From Gp13-AA77 sp035949375 (lineage in GTDB: Bacteria > Acidobacteriota > Terriglobia > UBA7540), in assembly GCA_035949375.1 (NCBI GenBank), contig DASZIG010000100.1, positions 45,837 through 109,836 on the forward strand: a stretch of DNA of 64,000 nucleotides. Reading direction: 5' to 3'. This document shows positions 8,262-17,744 of this stretch, in pieces. A model generated the notes under the pieces. That model did not search any database and was not told the origin of the DNA. It worked only from the letters and a program-made list of their open reading frames with translations. Both the position numbers and the translations under genes were made by a program. Every line of letters begins with the position of its first letter. The stretch's first letter is position 1.

Positions 8262-9437
8262 TCAGCGGTACCGCTGACCGAACTCGTCCAGCTTCTCGGC
8301 AATGAACGCCTCCATCTCCTGCCGAAATCTCGGCCCCGAGAAAGCCTCGGCGTGCCGACGGATAAACCCCGGATCAAACCGGTTCTCGATCAGCTCAAAG
8401 CGAGCCACCGCATGCGCCAGATCGTCGGCTCTCTGCGAGGAAAAGAACAGCCCTGTACACTGGCCCGGCCCGGGTCCACCCTCGCCATCGTACCCGATAA
8501 CGGTCTCGAGCGCGCCCCCTTTGGCGAACGCAATCACCGGGCGGCCGCTCGATTGGGCCTCGAGCGGGGCGATGCCGAAGTCCTCCTCGGCCGGAAAGAT
8601 AAACGCCCGGCAGGCGGCATAGAGCCCTGCCAGGCGCTCGTCGTCGATGCGGCCCGTGAACTCGACCGTCGGTCCGGCCTGCCGCCGCAGGCGCTGAAAC
8701 TCCGGCCCGTCACCTACCACCACAAGCCTGCGGCCAAGCCGGTTGAAGACCTCAACGGCCAGATCGATGCGCTTGTAAGGGACCATCTCTGAGACTGCCA
8801 GGTAGTAGGAGTCTTTCGCCGCCGACGCCGTTGCCGCCACCCGCGCCGGGGTAAAGCGTTGAACGTCCACGGGCGGGTAGATCACTCGCGATTCGCGGCC
8901 GAAGAATTTCTGGACGCGCCGCGCGGTGTTCCTGGAATTGGCCACGAAATAGTCAACCCGCGCGGCACTTGCCAGGTCCCATTGGCGCAGGTAGTGGGCG
9001 AAGAAAGGCATGGCCAGCCGCGTGAGCGGGCCGGCGCTCGCCCGGTACTCGTGATAGAGATTCCACAGGTACCGCATCGGGGTGTGACAGTAACAGATGT
9101 GGCAGGTTTCGGGATCGGTGAGAACACCTTTAGCCGGACCGGACTCGCTGCTGATCACCAGGTCGTAGCCTCGGAGGTCAAAACGCTCGAGCGCCATGGG
9201 GTACAAAGGCAGAAAGGCGCGATGGTGGCTCCGCCCGAAGGGGATCCTCTGAATGAAGGAGGTCTGAATGCGATGCCTGCGGATTGCGGGCGAGGTACGC
9301 TCGGGGTCGTAAACCAGCGTGAAGATGTCGGCGTCGGGGAAGATCTCGCCCAAGGCCTCGATCACCCGCTCGCCCCCGCGATGAGCGACCAGCCAGTAGT
9401 GGACGAACGCCACGCGCAGCTTGGAGAGGTCGGCCAT
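8262..9437 (-). CDS. glycosyltransferase family 4
   Basis: A 391-aa GT-B protein from ATG 9437. The N-terminal domain begins LRVAFVHYWLVAHRGGERV (a glycine-rich loop) and contains CHTPMRYLWNLYHEYR, typical of GT4 mannosyl/rhamnosyl-type enzymes. The C-terminal nucleotide-sugar domain shows YYLAVSEMVPYKRIDLAVE, VVVGDGPE and the EX7E-like FPAEEDFGIAPLEAQSSG. It transfers a sugar from an activated donor to the lipid-linked repeat unit at the inner membrane. The donor cannot be read from sequence. The next gene upstream (9486-10664) is another GT4, 48 bases away on the same strand. Confidence 0.85.
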   Translation of the reverse strand: MADLSKLRVAFVHYWLVAHRGGERVIEALGEIFPDADIFTLVYDPERTSPAIRRHRIQTSFIQRIPFGRSHHRAFLPLYPMALERFDLRGYDLVISSESGPAKGVLTDPETCHICYCHTPMRYLWNLYHEYRASAGPLTRLAMPFFAHYLRQWDLASAARVDYFVANSRNTARRVQKFFGRESRVIYPPVDVQRFTPARVAATASAAKDSYYLAVSEMVPYKRIDLAVEVFNRLGRRLVVVGDGPEFQRLRRQAGPTVEFTGRIDDERLAGLYAACRAFIFPAEEDFGIAPLEAQSSGRPVIAFAKGGALETVIGYDGEGGPGPGQCTGLFFSSQRADDLAHAVARFELIENRFDPGFIRRHAEAFSGPRFRQEMEAFIAEKLDEFGQRYR

Positions 9438-9485
9438 GCCCTGGGTTTCAATTGCGAACAGACGGCGCTTTAGGCTGAAGGCGGA

Positions 9486-10664
9486 CTACACAATCTCGAC
9501 AATCTCGCGCAGTAGTTTTCCCACCGCCACAGCCCAGGCGTCCCAGTTTAACCTGTGATCGAACTCGCTGCGCGCGTCTGCTGCCATTTCGCGGTAACGG
9601 CCGGGGTCCCGCCAGAGCCCGGCAATCACATCGGCGTACTCCGCACCCCGGGCTGCGAGCGGCAGCATGAAGCCGTTCCGCCCCTGTCGAATGATTTCCG
9701 AGACGCCGCCCGTGTCGGTGGCGATTGCCGGCACCCCGAAGGCGTTGGCCTCACAAAACACAATGCCGTAGCACTCGTTGCGGGTCGGAAGCAGAAGGAA
9801 GTGCGACCCAAGATACAGATCCTCCAGCTTACGGCGTTGCGCGGCGTCCCCCTTGTCGAGAAACGGAATCACGCGCAGGCCGGGAACGCCAAGGCCCGCC
9901 GGAGGAGTGCAGCCGCAGACGGTCAGTTCCGCCGGAATATTCATGGCGTGAAGAGCGGCCAGGGTTTCCACGGCAATGTCGCCGCCTTTGCGGACCCAAT
10001 CCACACCCACGAAGAGCAAACGGCACACGTCCGACGGTCTCGGGCGCAGGGCTGCTTCCGCCGGCGGCGCGTCTTCAAGGTTAGCCCCGTAAGGAATGAC
10101 GTGGACTTTGGCGGCGTCTGCCTGGTAGTCGCGCACGGCAGACTCCGCAGCCCATCGCGACGGATACACGAGCAGCCGGGCCCGGGCAATGGCCGACCGC
10201 TCCATGAAGTCGGCCTCGCGCGCCGAGAACTCCAGAAGGTTCGAGAAGCCCGGGTAATAGTCTTTTAGCCCGCGAAAGGTGGTATCCGAGCTGTAGACCA
10301 CCGGCAGGCCAGTGTTCAAGAAAGCGATCTCAGTGGAAGCCATGGGCGCGAAGAGCACGTCCACGGGCGCGTCCCGCAACTTGCGCTCGAACAGCCGCGC
10401 GTAGCGGCGGGACAGCATGCGGCTGTGCACGAAGTCGTAACGCTTCCCCGTGACCAGGCGTGACGCCTTGTTGAAGGCGCGGGCCGCGGTTTCAACAAGC
10501 GAAGTCACCGGACCCAGGCACCGCACGTCGCCGCAATGCTTCTCGAGCGCTTGCGTCATGAAGTGGGGAGTTCCGGAAAACCCGTAGGCCATCGGGTCAG
10601 TCGAAGTCACAACTCCGATGCTCGTACGCGCGGCGTGGGACGGGGTGCAGCCGGATGTCGTCAC
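9486..10664 (-). CDS. glycosyltransferase family 4
   Basis: A 392-aa protein read from a GTG at 10662-10664, with GGAG four bases upstream on the coding strand. The N-terminal half is less conserved than its neighbour but contains SIGVVTSTDPMAYGFSGTPH. The C-terminal half has the GT4 donor-binding features RLLFVGVDWVRKGGDIAVE, VCGC and the acidic motif LPTRNECYGIVFCEANAFGVPAIAT. The role is addition of one sugar to the polysaccharide repeat unit. Donor and linkage are unknown. The coding-strand neighbours are a GT2 (upstream) and a GT4 (downstream), which fits a sequential assembly set. Confidence 0.8.
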   Translation of the reverse strand: MTTSGCTPSHAARTSIGVVTSTDPMAYGFSGTPHFMTQALEKHCGDVRCLGPVTSLVETAARAFNKASRLVTGKRYDFVHSRMLSRRYARLFERKLRDAPVDVLFAPMASTEIAFLNTGLPVVYSSDTTFRGLKDYYPGFSNLLEFSAREADFMERSAIARARLLVYPSRWAAESAVRDYQADAAKVHVIPYGANLEDAPPAEAALRPRPSDVCRLLFVGVDWVRKGGDIAVETLAALHAMNIPAELTVCGCTPPAGLGVPGLRVIPFLDKGDAAQRRKLEDLYLGSHFLLLPTRNECYGIVFCEANAFGVPAIATDTGGVSEIIRQGRNGFMLPLAARGAEYADVIAGLWRDPGRYREMAADARSEFDHRLNWDAWAVAVGKLLREIVEIV

Positions 10665-10741
10665 TTCACTCCAAAGGGTAGATGAACGACGTGCGCAACC
10701 CCGACGATTAGCGTCCGCGGGTTAAGGTTGAGCAGCATGAC

Positions 10742-11545
10742 CTACACGGGCTGTGCCCCGGCAGCATCGTCGGGCTGCCGATAGTAGCCCAGGTCGAGCT
10801 TCCTGCCGCCGGCGCTAAACAGCCTGAAGCGCGCCAGGCCCAGGCGCTGAAGCGTGAGTCTCATTGTAGTCGCAAGGACGCCGAACCCATACTTAACGCT
10901 GCGGCGGAAATTAATAGACGACGCCTCTTTGAAGTATTTCGTTGGGCAGGAGATTTCTCCGATGCGGAAGCCGAAGTAGATGCACTGCGCCAGCATCTCG
11001 TTGTCGAAGACGAAGTCATCAGAATTCTCGAGCAACGGAAGCTCGCGCAATACCTGGCTGCTGAAGGCCCGGAACCCGCTGTGATATTCGGAAAGCTTGG
11101 CGCCCGTCAGCAGATTCTCAAAGGCAGTCAGCACGCGGTTGGCAAAATACTTGTAGAACGGCATCCCGCCCTTCAGCGCTCCGCCTCCCAGGATTCTGGA
11201 TGCCAGCACGACGTCGTATACGCCCGAAGCCACCATGCCGGCCATGGCGGTCACGAGCAGCGGGCTGTACTGATAGTCGGGATGGAGCATCACCACCACG
11301 TCGGCGCCGGCGATGAGAGCCTCCCGGTAGCACGTCTGTTGATTGCGGCCATAGCCGTAATTGCGATCGTGCGCGAATACCCTCAGGCCGAGGCTCTGCG
11401 CCACGGTCACGGTGTGGTCGGAACTGAAATCGTCCACCAGGATTTTGACGTCTACGATGTCAGTCAACTCGCGGACAGTCTGCGGCAGAGTCTTCTCGGC
11501 ATTGTAAGCCGGCATCACCACCGCAATTCGTTTTCCGTCAATCAT
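10742..11545 (-). CDS. glycosyltransferase family 2 (dolichol-phosphate mannosyltransferase-like)
   Basis: A 267-aa GT-A protein starting at ATG 11545. Signatures: IAVVMPAYNAEKTL, VDDFSSDHT, a metal/donor site in VVMLHPDYQYSP (HPD in place of the usual DxD-type DPD), and GMPFYKYFANRVLTAFENLLTGAKLSEYHSG split over residues of the catalytic base loop. There is no C-terminal membrane anchor. DPM-like GT2 proteins load a sugar on polyprenyl phosphate for later use by GT39-type membrane enzymes, and two GT39-like genes lie immediately upstream (11559-13043 and 13119-14819), so such a partnership is plausible inference. Confidence 0.82.
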   Translation of the reverse strand: MIDGKRIAVVMPAYNAEKTLPQTVRELTDIVDVKILVDDFSSDHTVTVAQSLGLRVFAHDRNYGYGRNQQTCYREALIAGADVVVMLHPDYQYSPLLVTAMAGMVASGVYDVVLASRILGGGALKGGMPFYKYFANRVLTAFENLLTGAKLSEYHSGFRAFSSQVLRELPLLENSDDFVFDNEMLAQCIYFGFRIGEISCPTKYFKEASSINFRRSVKYGFGVLATTMRLTLQRLGLARFRLFSAGGRKLDLGYYRQPDDAAGAQPV

Positions 11546-11558
11546 GGCGCAATTTTCC

Positions 11559-13043
11559 TTACTCCGAGGCGATCTGTACTGCGTTCGGCATCCTTCCTTC
11601 CAATCTCCTGCTGGACGAGCCGGCCTCTACGGATTGAAGTATGGGTTTCGGACAATGAATCGCACAAGAAGACCCCGTGTCCGCTCTCGAGACCTTCCGA
11701 GGAGGCGCCGGCCAATAATCGGGAATAATCAGGGCAGTGAGAATGACCACGTTCGCCGCGGCGAGGCCGCCGATCGTGAGCCAGGTGCGCCGTCTCGACC
11801 AGGCACCGAGTGAGTGGGCCCCGAGCCCGAGGAGCACAGCGATCGCGGGCAGGGCCGGGAACATGTAACGGCCCTGCGCAGAATCAAACATCAGATTGAT
11901 GTTGATGACGATCATCAAGTTGAGCACAGCGGCGCTCAACAGCACAACGAGCAGCCTGCGATCGAGTTGGCGGCGCCAGAAGCCTCGTGCCGCAAGAAGA
12001 CCGCCCAGACCGAAAAGAATTCCGTACATGCCGTACGCCCATTTCGGCAAAGCAATGTCGAGCCAACCAAAGTCCCCGACGAAGGACGCCGCGAGCATCA
12101 CGGGAAAATCCTTTACGAAGTAGCGGGAGAAAAGAGGCTTTACGCGAATGGCGTCGCTGACGGCGGTAAACATCGCTTTCCTGGCAAGCGGATCCCCGTA
12201 CAAATACTGATTCCGAATCAACCACGGAGCCACGATCAGCAGGATCAGGGCGCCCAAGGCGGCCGTACGCAGGATCCGTGTGCGCCATTCGGCCTTGTCG
12301 GTGAGCACGGCCAGGGCGAGGGTGCCGGGCAAAAAGACGGCGTTGGTCTTGCTCAAGAACGCTCCGGCGATGGCCAACGCGGCGAGCACTCCGGTTCGCC
12401 AGGCGAAGCCGCGCGTCACCAGGCGGATCATAAGAAAGGTCGCGGCGGCCGAGAACATCGTGAGCAGCGAATCACTGCTCACGTTCATGCCGCGGAAGGT
12501 AAATTGCGGCAGAAAAGCGACCAAGCCGCCAACCAGCAGTCCTATCTCAGCGCTTCCCGCCGCCTCTTTGCCTGCCAGGTAACAAAACCACACCGTGAAA
12601 AGCGAAACCAAAATGGATACAAGTCGAGCCGCCCGAATGGGCCAATATCGTCCCAAATCGCCGGGCGCGTTCTGATAGTACCGCGGGGGGAACGGTAGAG
12701 ATATCTTGGTATAGTCCGCGTTGTACTGGAAGGCGCTCGGCGGCGCCTGAGTCTCGGTAGCCAAGGGCGCGATCAGGAGGTAGTACAGCGGCGGTGAGTT
12801 ACCCTCCTCGAATTCGTGGTTATAAGGAGGCAGGCTGTGCGTCTGGCGCAGATATTGAGCGTACTGCCAATGGGCGGGCTCATCAGGACATTCGAAGATC
12901 GGCACCGCAAAGGACCACGATACCATCAGGGCGGCCGATGCCAGCAGCAAGACGAGCAGATCCGCCCGCCGCACTACCGGCTTTCTGATCGCGGCAACGC
13001 CCGGTTCCGCCGATGAAATCGAGTTGACTGAGCTAGTAGCCAT
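11559..13043 (-). CDS. polytopic GT39/DUF2142-like membrane glycosyltransferase
   Basis: A 494-aa protein from ATG 13043 with about 10-12 hydrophobic segments. The first extracytoplasmic loop has CPDEPAHWQYAQYL, the acidic DE pattern found in DUF2142 and GT39/ArnT-like GT-C enzymes. Such enzymes use polyprenyl-phosphate sugars to glycosylate lipids, glycans or proteins on the periplasmic side. The acceptor is unknown. The stop lies 13 bases before the start of a DPM-like GT2 (10742-11545), which could supply the lipid-linked donor. The C-terminal 50 residues are polar and poorly conserved. Confidence 0.7.
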   Translation of the reverse strand: MATSSVNSISSAEPGVAAIRKPVVRRADLLVLLLASAALMVSWSFAVPIFECPDEPAHWQYAQYLRQTHSLPPYNHEFEEGNSPPLYYLLIAPLATETQAPPSAFQYNADYTKISLPFPPRYYQNAPGDLGRYWPIRAARLVSILVSLFTVWFCYLAGKEAAGSAEIGLLVGGLVAFLPQFTFRGMNVSSDSLLTMFSAAATFLMIRLVTRGFAWRTGVLAALAIAGAFLSKTNAVFLPGTLALAVLTDKAEWRTRILRTAALGALILLIVAPWLIRNQYLYGDPLARKAMFTAVSDAIRVKPLFSRYFVKDFPVMLAASFVGDFGWLDIALPKWAYGMYGILFGLGGLLAARGFWRRQLDRRLLVVLLSAAVLNLMIVININLMFDSAQGRYMFPALPAIAVLLGLGAHSLGAWSRRRTWLTIGGLAAANVVILTALIIPDYWPAPPRKVSRADTGSSCAIHCPKPILQSVEAGSSSRRLEGRMPNAVQIASE

Positions 13044-13118
13044 GCTGGAATCGATCCGTTCCCATGATAAGGCATCGCGCGGCGGTTCCCAAGCTGACGG
13101 CTTCGGATCACGCGGGGC

Positions 13119-14819
13119 TCAGCGGCCATTTCCAGCGGGTCCAGCGGGTCCAGCGGGTCCATCGGGCGGATGGGGCAGATCGGACCGATCGGGCAGACCG
13201 TTCTCCCGGCAGGCCGCATCCGTCGCAGAGGCTGGACCTTGGTCTCCGGCAGGCTGCGTCTTCTGCGAGAAGCTTGCCAGGAACAGCACGCGCGCACCCA
13301 TGATCCTGCATACCCTTAATTCCGCACCGGCGTCGAGCAGCTTGGGCGTTATCCAGCCCAGCGGTGTGGATTCCCACAGAACCAGAAACTGCCGGTGCGA
13401 ACCGGTGAACTCCGCGTAGCCCGGCAGATTCAGCGGCGCTCTTCCGCGCAAGCCGGCCAGGCTGTAGTCGGCCGAATTATTGCCCGTGTAGCGCAGCGCC
13501 TGTTTCGGGTCGGCCATATAGACGATCCTGTCGCCAAGCTCCGGACCGGCGTAATACGCGAGGGGCAGATAGGTCAGCGGATTGACTACTACGACCGGCA
13601 GCCGCGAGGCGGCGCTCTCGAGCCCGGGTACAAGGCTCGAACGAGGGTCTTCGGTTCGGCATTTGACGGCGTACCGCCCGCCGAAACACGGAATCAGGAT
13701 CAGGAGTGAGACAAGGGCGGCTGCGCGCGATCCTCGAAACAACCGCGCCAGACCCAAGGGCAAGAGCGTTGAAAACCCTATGATCGTCACGATGGCGTAA
13801 CGGGACACAAAAACCCCGGTCACGAGTTTCCCCGCGATGAAGGCCTCAACCGGCGCGAGCAGCAGCACCAGCCAGGCTGCCACTTCGTGAATCGGTGGCC
13901 CCTCCGACTGGTCCGCGGCGGGTTGCGCTTGCCGCTGGCCGAAGACCGCAGCACAGGCTCCCGCGCCAAGGGCAAACAGGAGCCATGGAACGCCCCCGAG
14001 ATACAGGTAGAGAGTGGTGGTCTCGCCCAGAAAATTGGATAACGTGGCCGGCGAGAAAAACCCTGACCTGAGGGCCAGATTGCTGCGCACCAGTGGCAGA
14101 AGAAACACGGCGGGGACCGCAGCCAACGCAAACGCGACCCAAACCGGCCAGTCCACTCGACGCTGGCGCCAGGTGCGGACGATCTCCCCGAATCCGAGGG
14201 CACCAAACGACAGAAACGCGTAATAATGCATGCCCAGCGTGGCCGCGAGAGTTAGAGCGAGGCCCGCGAGCGCGAGCGCGCGCAGGCGGTATCGCGCGGC
14301 CATCCGCCAGCACACAAGGGCAAGGCAGCTCAAGCCCAGCAGCGGGCCATAGGGCCTGGCTTGTACCGCGTAGGCGGGTGCGGCCGTTAAATAGGCGGCG
14401 AGGGCTGCAATCGATGCGTATAGCGGGCCGGTATATCGTTTGACGATGAAATAGCAGCACAGCATCATCGTCAGATACCCGGCTATCGACGGAAGGCGTA
14501 AACCAAGCTCGGTCCATCCGAGCGGCGCAGCAGACAACCTGGTGGCAAGATGAAACAGCGGCGGACTGGATTCTGCATGATCGGCCAGGGCCTGCCAAAT
14601 GGCGCCGATGCCTGGCAGAGAAGCGACGTACCGGGTCAGGACCTCGTCGTTCCACAGCGGGCACTGGCGCGCTTTTGTCATCGCCCCCGCCAGGAATGCG
14701 AGCGACAATGCGCCCGGACTTACCCACGGATGCCGGGTGAGCGCCGAGTCAATGGACGCTCCAAGCCGTTCACCCAGATCAACACCCGCGTCCAGCGTCG
14801 AACGCCAGTCATTAGGCAC
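13119..14819 (-). CDS. GT39-like membrane glycosyltransferase with collagen-like tail
   Basis: A 566-aa protein from a GTG at 14817-14819, with GGAGAG upstream. It has around 11 membrane helices. Near residue 57 it carries CPLWNDEVLTRYV and then HAESSPPLFHL, the first-loop WxDE...PPL pattern of GT39/PMT-2-type enzymes. This family transfers sugars from polyprenyl-phosphate donors on the periplasmic face. The C-terminal ~45 residues are low complexity and end in repeated Gly-Pro-Ala triplets encoded by 9-bp tandem repeats (13132-13167). This tail is unlikely to be part of the fold and could be a recent extension. Confidence 0.72.
   Translation of the reverse strand: MPNDWRSTLDAGVDLGERLGASIDSALTRHPWVSPGALSLAFLAGAMTKARQCPLWNDEVLTRYVASLPGIGAIWQALADHAESSPPLFHLATRLSAAPLGWTELGLRLPSIAGYLTMMLCCYFIVKRYTGPLYASIAALAAYLTAAPAYAVQARPYGPLLGLSCLALVCWRMAARYRLRALALAGLALTLAATLGMHYYAFLSFGALGFGEIVRTWRQRRVDWPVWVAFALAAVPAVFLLPLVRSNLALRSGFFSPATLSNFLGETTTLYLYLGGVPWLLFALGAGACAAVFGQRQAQPAADQSEGPPIHEVAAWLVLLLAPVEAFIAGKLVTGVFVSRYAIVTIIGFSTLLPLGLARLFRGSRAAALVSLLILIPCFGGRYAVKCRTEDPRSSLVPGLESAASRLPVVVVNPLTYLPLAYYAGPELGDRIVYMADPKQALRYTGNNSADYSLAGLRGRAPLNLPGYAEFTGSHRQFLVLWESTPLGWITPKLLDAGAELRVCRIMGARVLFLASFSQKTQPAGDQGPASATDAACRENGLPDRSDLPHPPDGPAGPAGPAGNGR
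13132..13167. repeat. 9-bp tandem repeat inside the GT39-like gene
   Basis: Three identical CCAGCGGGT units (13132-13158) followed by a diverged fourth (CCATCGGGC). On the minus strand these encode the Gly-Pro-Ala triplets at the end of the GT39-like protein. The unit is a multiple of three, so copy-number change keeps the frame. Confidence 0.85.
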
Positions 14820-14913
14820 CCTGCTCTCCGGTGAATGGAATCTGCCCGGCTCCGTTCGCGTTTGCGCCTGGGCTTCCTATCGCGGCTTGTTGCGCGGTCC
14901 GTGCGTCTGCAGA

Positions 14914-16245
14914 CTACCGGACCCCCGCAGGCTCGAAGCGCGGGCGCGGTCTCGGCGCCGGGGCGGCCGACTTGGATTTGGCCGCGGCCAGGGCGGCCTG
15001 CTTGGCCTCAATCCGGGCTGCGGCCAGGGTGATGCCGATCAGCGCGTCCAGAACCAGCACCAGGGATCCGCGGCCGATCATGTGCTCCGTCAGGGATTGA
15101 ACCAGCCCCACCACCAGGCTGGCCCTGGCGCCTTTCAAGAGCATGGCCAGGTGCGATCGCGGAAAATGCGATTCAAAGAAAACCAGCTCTTGCCAGGCCC
15201 TCCGCCACACCAACAGTGTGAGCACCAGGCCCACGATGCCGCCCTCGGCCAGAAAGTGCAGGTACGAGTTATGCGCGTGCTCGTCGTCGTTGACGATGAT
15301 GCCTTTGTAAGCGACCCAGACGATGTGCTTCACGCCTTCGAACTGTTCCCAAATGTCATTGTACCGGCCGTAGCCGATGCCGATCAGCGGGCTGTCGCCG
15401 AAGTCCTTGAGCGCGTCCTTCCAGATATCCAATCGCTGGGCATTGGTGCCCCAGTAAGGATCGGTGATGGTGTCAACGCGGCCCAGAAAGTCGGACCCCA
15501 TGATCGTCATCAACAACACGGGAACGGCCACGAAGATGCCGATCCTCGCGGTGCGTCTCAAGTTGCGGAGGGGCACCACCAGGAGCGCGCCGGCTGCAAA
15601 CGCGATGTACGCTCCCCGCGAGTACGTGATCACCAGGCCGACGAGGCAGGCGCCGAAGACACACCACCGGAACCATCTCTCTTTCCAGCCCATCTTGGGT
15701 TCCTGGACCCAGAGCAAGGCCAGCACGGAGGCGACGGCATAGATGCCCCCAGCGGTGTTGTGGGCCTCATACCACCCAAAGAACATGTCTCCGCCGACCG
15801 ATTCCTCGTGGCCCACTACCCCCAGCACCCTGAGATTGTCCGCATGCGGCAGGTTCAGGGCGATGGCGGCGCCGACTACAGCTATGGCGGCGAGGATGAT
15901 CAGAAAGAAGGTCCACAGCGCCCGGCTCTGGCTGGCTTTCAGCGGCCAGCCCAGAAAGAAGATGAAAATGCCGTAGCTGAACAGCATGGCGCCGTCGCGC
16001 CGCAGAAATTCATAGGAGAGAAAATTGCTCACGCTGCGCGAGGACCAGAAATAATTGGCAACCCAGTAGGCGAGGCACACCACGATCGCCCACTCCACCC
16101 TCTTGAATCCGATTCCCTTGGTGATCCGCGTGATGGTTCCGCGCAGCAGAACCACGCCCATGGCCGCAATAGGGATGAGCGGCTGACGGTTGACCAGGAG
16201 GCCGGCGATCAGGATCAGGGCGACGATAAGGTCAATGGGATTCAT
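14914..16245 (-). CDS. O-antigen ligase/polymerase-like membrane protein, second of three
   Basis: A 443-aa protein from ATG 16245 with about 11 membrane segments. The Wzy_C signature is GIGYGRYND followed by DDEHAHNSYLHFLAEGGIVGLVL; the HAHN and E-G residues are those conserved in ligases and polymerases. It would act on lipid-linked glycans at the periplasmic face. The C-terminal ~30 residues (KSKSAAPAPRPRPRF) are Ala/Pro/Arg-rich and probably a flexible cytoplasmic tail. The coding-strand neighbours are the GT39-like enzyme and, upstream, a secreted glycoside hydrolase. Confidence 0.85.
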   Translation of the reverse strand: MNPIDLIVALILIAGLLVNRQPLIPIAAMGVVLLRGTITRITKGIGFKRVEWAIVVCLAYWVANYFWSSRSVSNFLSYEFLRRDGAMLFSYGIFIFFLGWPLKASQSRALWTFFLIILAAIAVVGAAIALNLPHADNLRVLGVVGHEESVGGDMFFGWYEAHNTAGGIYAVASVLALLWVQEPKMGWKERWFRWCVFGACLVGLVITYSRGAYIAFAAGALLVVPLRNLRRTARIGIFVAVPVLLMTIMGSDFLGRVDTITDPYWGTNAQRLDIWKDALKDFGDSPLIGIGYGRYNDIWEQFEGVKHIVWVAYKGIIVNDDEHAHNSYLHFLAEGGIVGLVLTLLVWRRAWQELVFFESHFPRSHLAMLLKGARASLVVGLVQSLTEHMIGRGSLVLVLDALIGITLAAARIEAKQAALAAAKSKSAAPAPRPRPRFEPAGVR

Positions 16246-16315
16246 GTTTGATCAGGCACTGCCGCCGCGAGACTGACCGTGGCTTACGCGTCAGCGGCTC
16301 TGCCGCCCTGCTGTG

Positions 16316-16336
16316 CGGAAAGGCTTTGCCTTTCCG
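16316..16336 (-). terminator. 9-bp hairpin between the glycoside hydrolase and ligase genes
   Basis: CGGAAAGGC, loop TTT, GCCTTTCCG: a perfect 9-bp stem about 90 bases beyond the stop of the minus-strand glycoside hydrolase gene and 70 bases before the next start. There is no T-tract, so it may be a processing or attenuation hairpin or a repeat element rather than a classical terminator. Confidence 0.35.
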
Positions 16337-16424
16337 GCAGGCCGTCAAAGCCGCGGCCGCGCAAGCCACGAGTTTTCACACACGCTCTCGAAGCCACGCC
16401 GTGCCGAGCGGGCCTCGTACCTCG

Positions 16425-17744
16425 CTAGCGGTCGATAATCAGGTAGCCGTACACCCAATGGCAGGTCGGGCAGTCGTCAAAATCAGCGTGCAGCGGTGCG
16501 TTCACTTGCACGCGCCCGCCGCTGTATTGCACCGGGAGGTTCCACGTCTTCCCCAAGCCTGACATCAACTGGACCTTGGAAGGCTGCCCCGGCAGAGACA
16601 CGCTGGCCGTCAACGACTGCCGCTGCTGCATGAGGGACCTGGACATCAAGAACTGAAGCACCGTGCGGTTCGACCCCACCGAGATCCCGTTCACCGTGGC
16701 CACGTTGGGGGTGGTGGAAGGCTGGGATGAGAACTGGGTGAAAGGTCTTAGGGGACCCCCACCGAGGACCTGGTTCATCACGATCAAGTGCGCGCCGTGG
16801 CTGGTGGGCTGGAGCGTCGTTCCCGTCTGCTTCAGCAGGTCTTTGTCACCCTCAGCGCCGGCAGCATACGCGGCAAACCAGAAGAGCTTGAACTGGTTGG
16901 GATCCCGCCACCCCACCTGCTGGGTCCAGGCCAGAACCTGGAGATAGAGACCGAAGAACTCGGGATCCGTGTTGTACCCGACTTCGGTTTCCCAGAGGCC
17001 GCGGCACTTTCCGTTGCCCACCCACTGCGCGTACTCGTGTTGCAAGTTGGCGATCCCCTGATAGTGCAGGTCCACATAATCGGTCCACTGCCAGGCGTTG
17101 TGGTAATTCAGCACAGTATCGAGCTCCTGAACCGAGTTTGAAGCCGGCCAGCCGCCGAACACCACGTAACACCCGTGCTGCCGGATGATCTTGGCCGCCG
17201 GGAGGTAAATCATGTCGATGTATTGGTTGTCTGTGCCCAGCCAGAAGCTGGCTTTCTGCGTCGGTTCATTCCAAACCTGGAAGTAGCGGACATTGTAAGG
17301 CGCCGCGCTGTACCGCGAGACCGCCGCCTGCACAAAGTTCGCCCAGTCCTGAGGATTCTTGGGAGGCGCCTGGCCTGAGCTTTTGACCGTCTGGTCCCAC
17401 GCAGGCGTGTAGCCCAGCATGGGAAGGACCTGTCCCCCGAGGGCCTGCGCGTTTTGCATCTCTTTGTCGGTCGCCGCCCAGTTCATCGTTCCCTGTTGTG
17501 CCTCGACACTCATCCAGGGAATATCAAAGCGAAACCACCCGACCCCGAGCTGTTGGGACCAATTTCCGCCAATCAGATGGTTCACGCCCACAAAGTCGCG
17601 CAGATTGGGCGCTACAGTCTGGCTCCTCGCCGGGCTCGCGGCCTGCAAAAGAAACAAACCCGCGGCAAGAACGGTTACGAGGCGTAGTGTTAGCCCGCGA
17701 CGGGCAGGGGAAACGGACGATGCGTGACGTTCCAGAACCTTCAT
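16425..17744 (-). CDS. secreted glycoside hydrolase of clan GH-A type
   Basis: A 439-aa protein. The start is ATG 17742-17744, because GGAGGG sits five bases upstream and overlaps an alternative upstream ATG at 17756. A basic N-terminus and hydrophobic core ending SPARSQ form a signal peptide. The TIM-barrel has the acid/base motif FQVWNEP (Glu about 160) and a candidate nucleophile in LWETEVGYN (Glu about 252/254), as in GH5/GH39-like families; a small beta-domain closes the C-terminus with a CPTC pair. A periplasmic or secreted glycan hydrolase inside a polysaccharide locus usually trims or edits the polymer during export. The substrate cannot be deduced. Confidence 0.72.
   Translation of the reverse strand: MKVLERHASSVSPARRGLTLRLVTVLAAGLFLLQAASPARSQTVAPNLRDFVGVNHLIGGNWSQQLGVGWFRFDIPWMSVEAQQGTMNWAATDKEMQNAQALGGQVLPMLGYTPAWDQTVKSSGQAPPKNPQDWANFVQAAVSRYSAAPYNVRYFQVWNEPTQKASFWLGTDNQYIDMIYLPAAKIIRQHGCYVVFGGWPASNSVQELDTVLNYHNAWQWTDYVDLHYQGIANLQHEYAQWVGNGKCRGLWETEVGYNTDPEFFGLYLQVLAWTQQVGWRDPNQFKLFWFAAYAAGAEGDKDLLKQTGTTLQPTSHGAHLIVMNQVLGGGPLRPFTQFSSQPSTTPNVATVNGISVGSNRTVLQFLMSRSLMQQRQSLTASVSLPGQPSKVQLMSGLGKTWNLPVQYSGGRVQVNAPLHADFDDCPTCHWVYGYLIIDR

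Noticed and set aside
14599..16251. A 550-codon plus-strand frame
   Set aside because: Antisense to the ligase-like gene (14914-16245) and part of the GT39-like gene; composition is typical of an antisense shadow.
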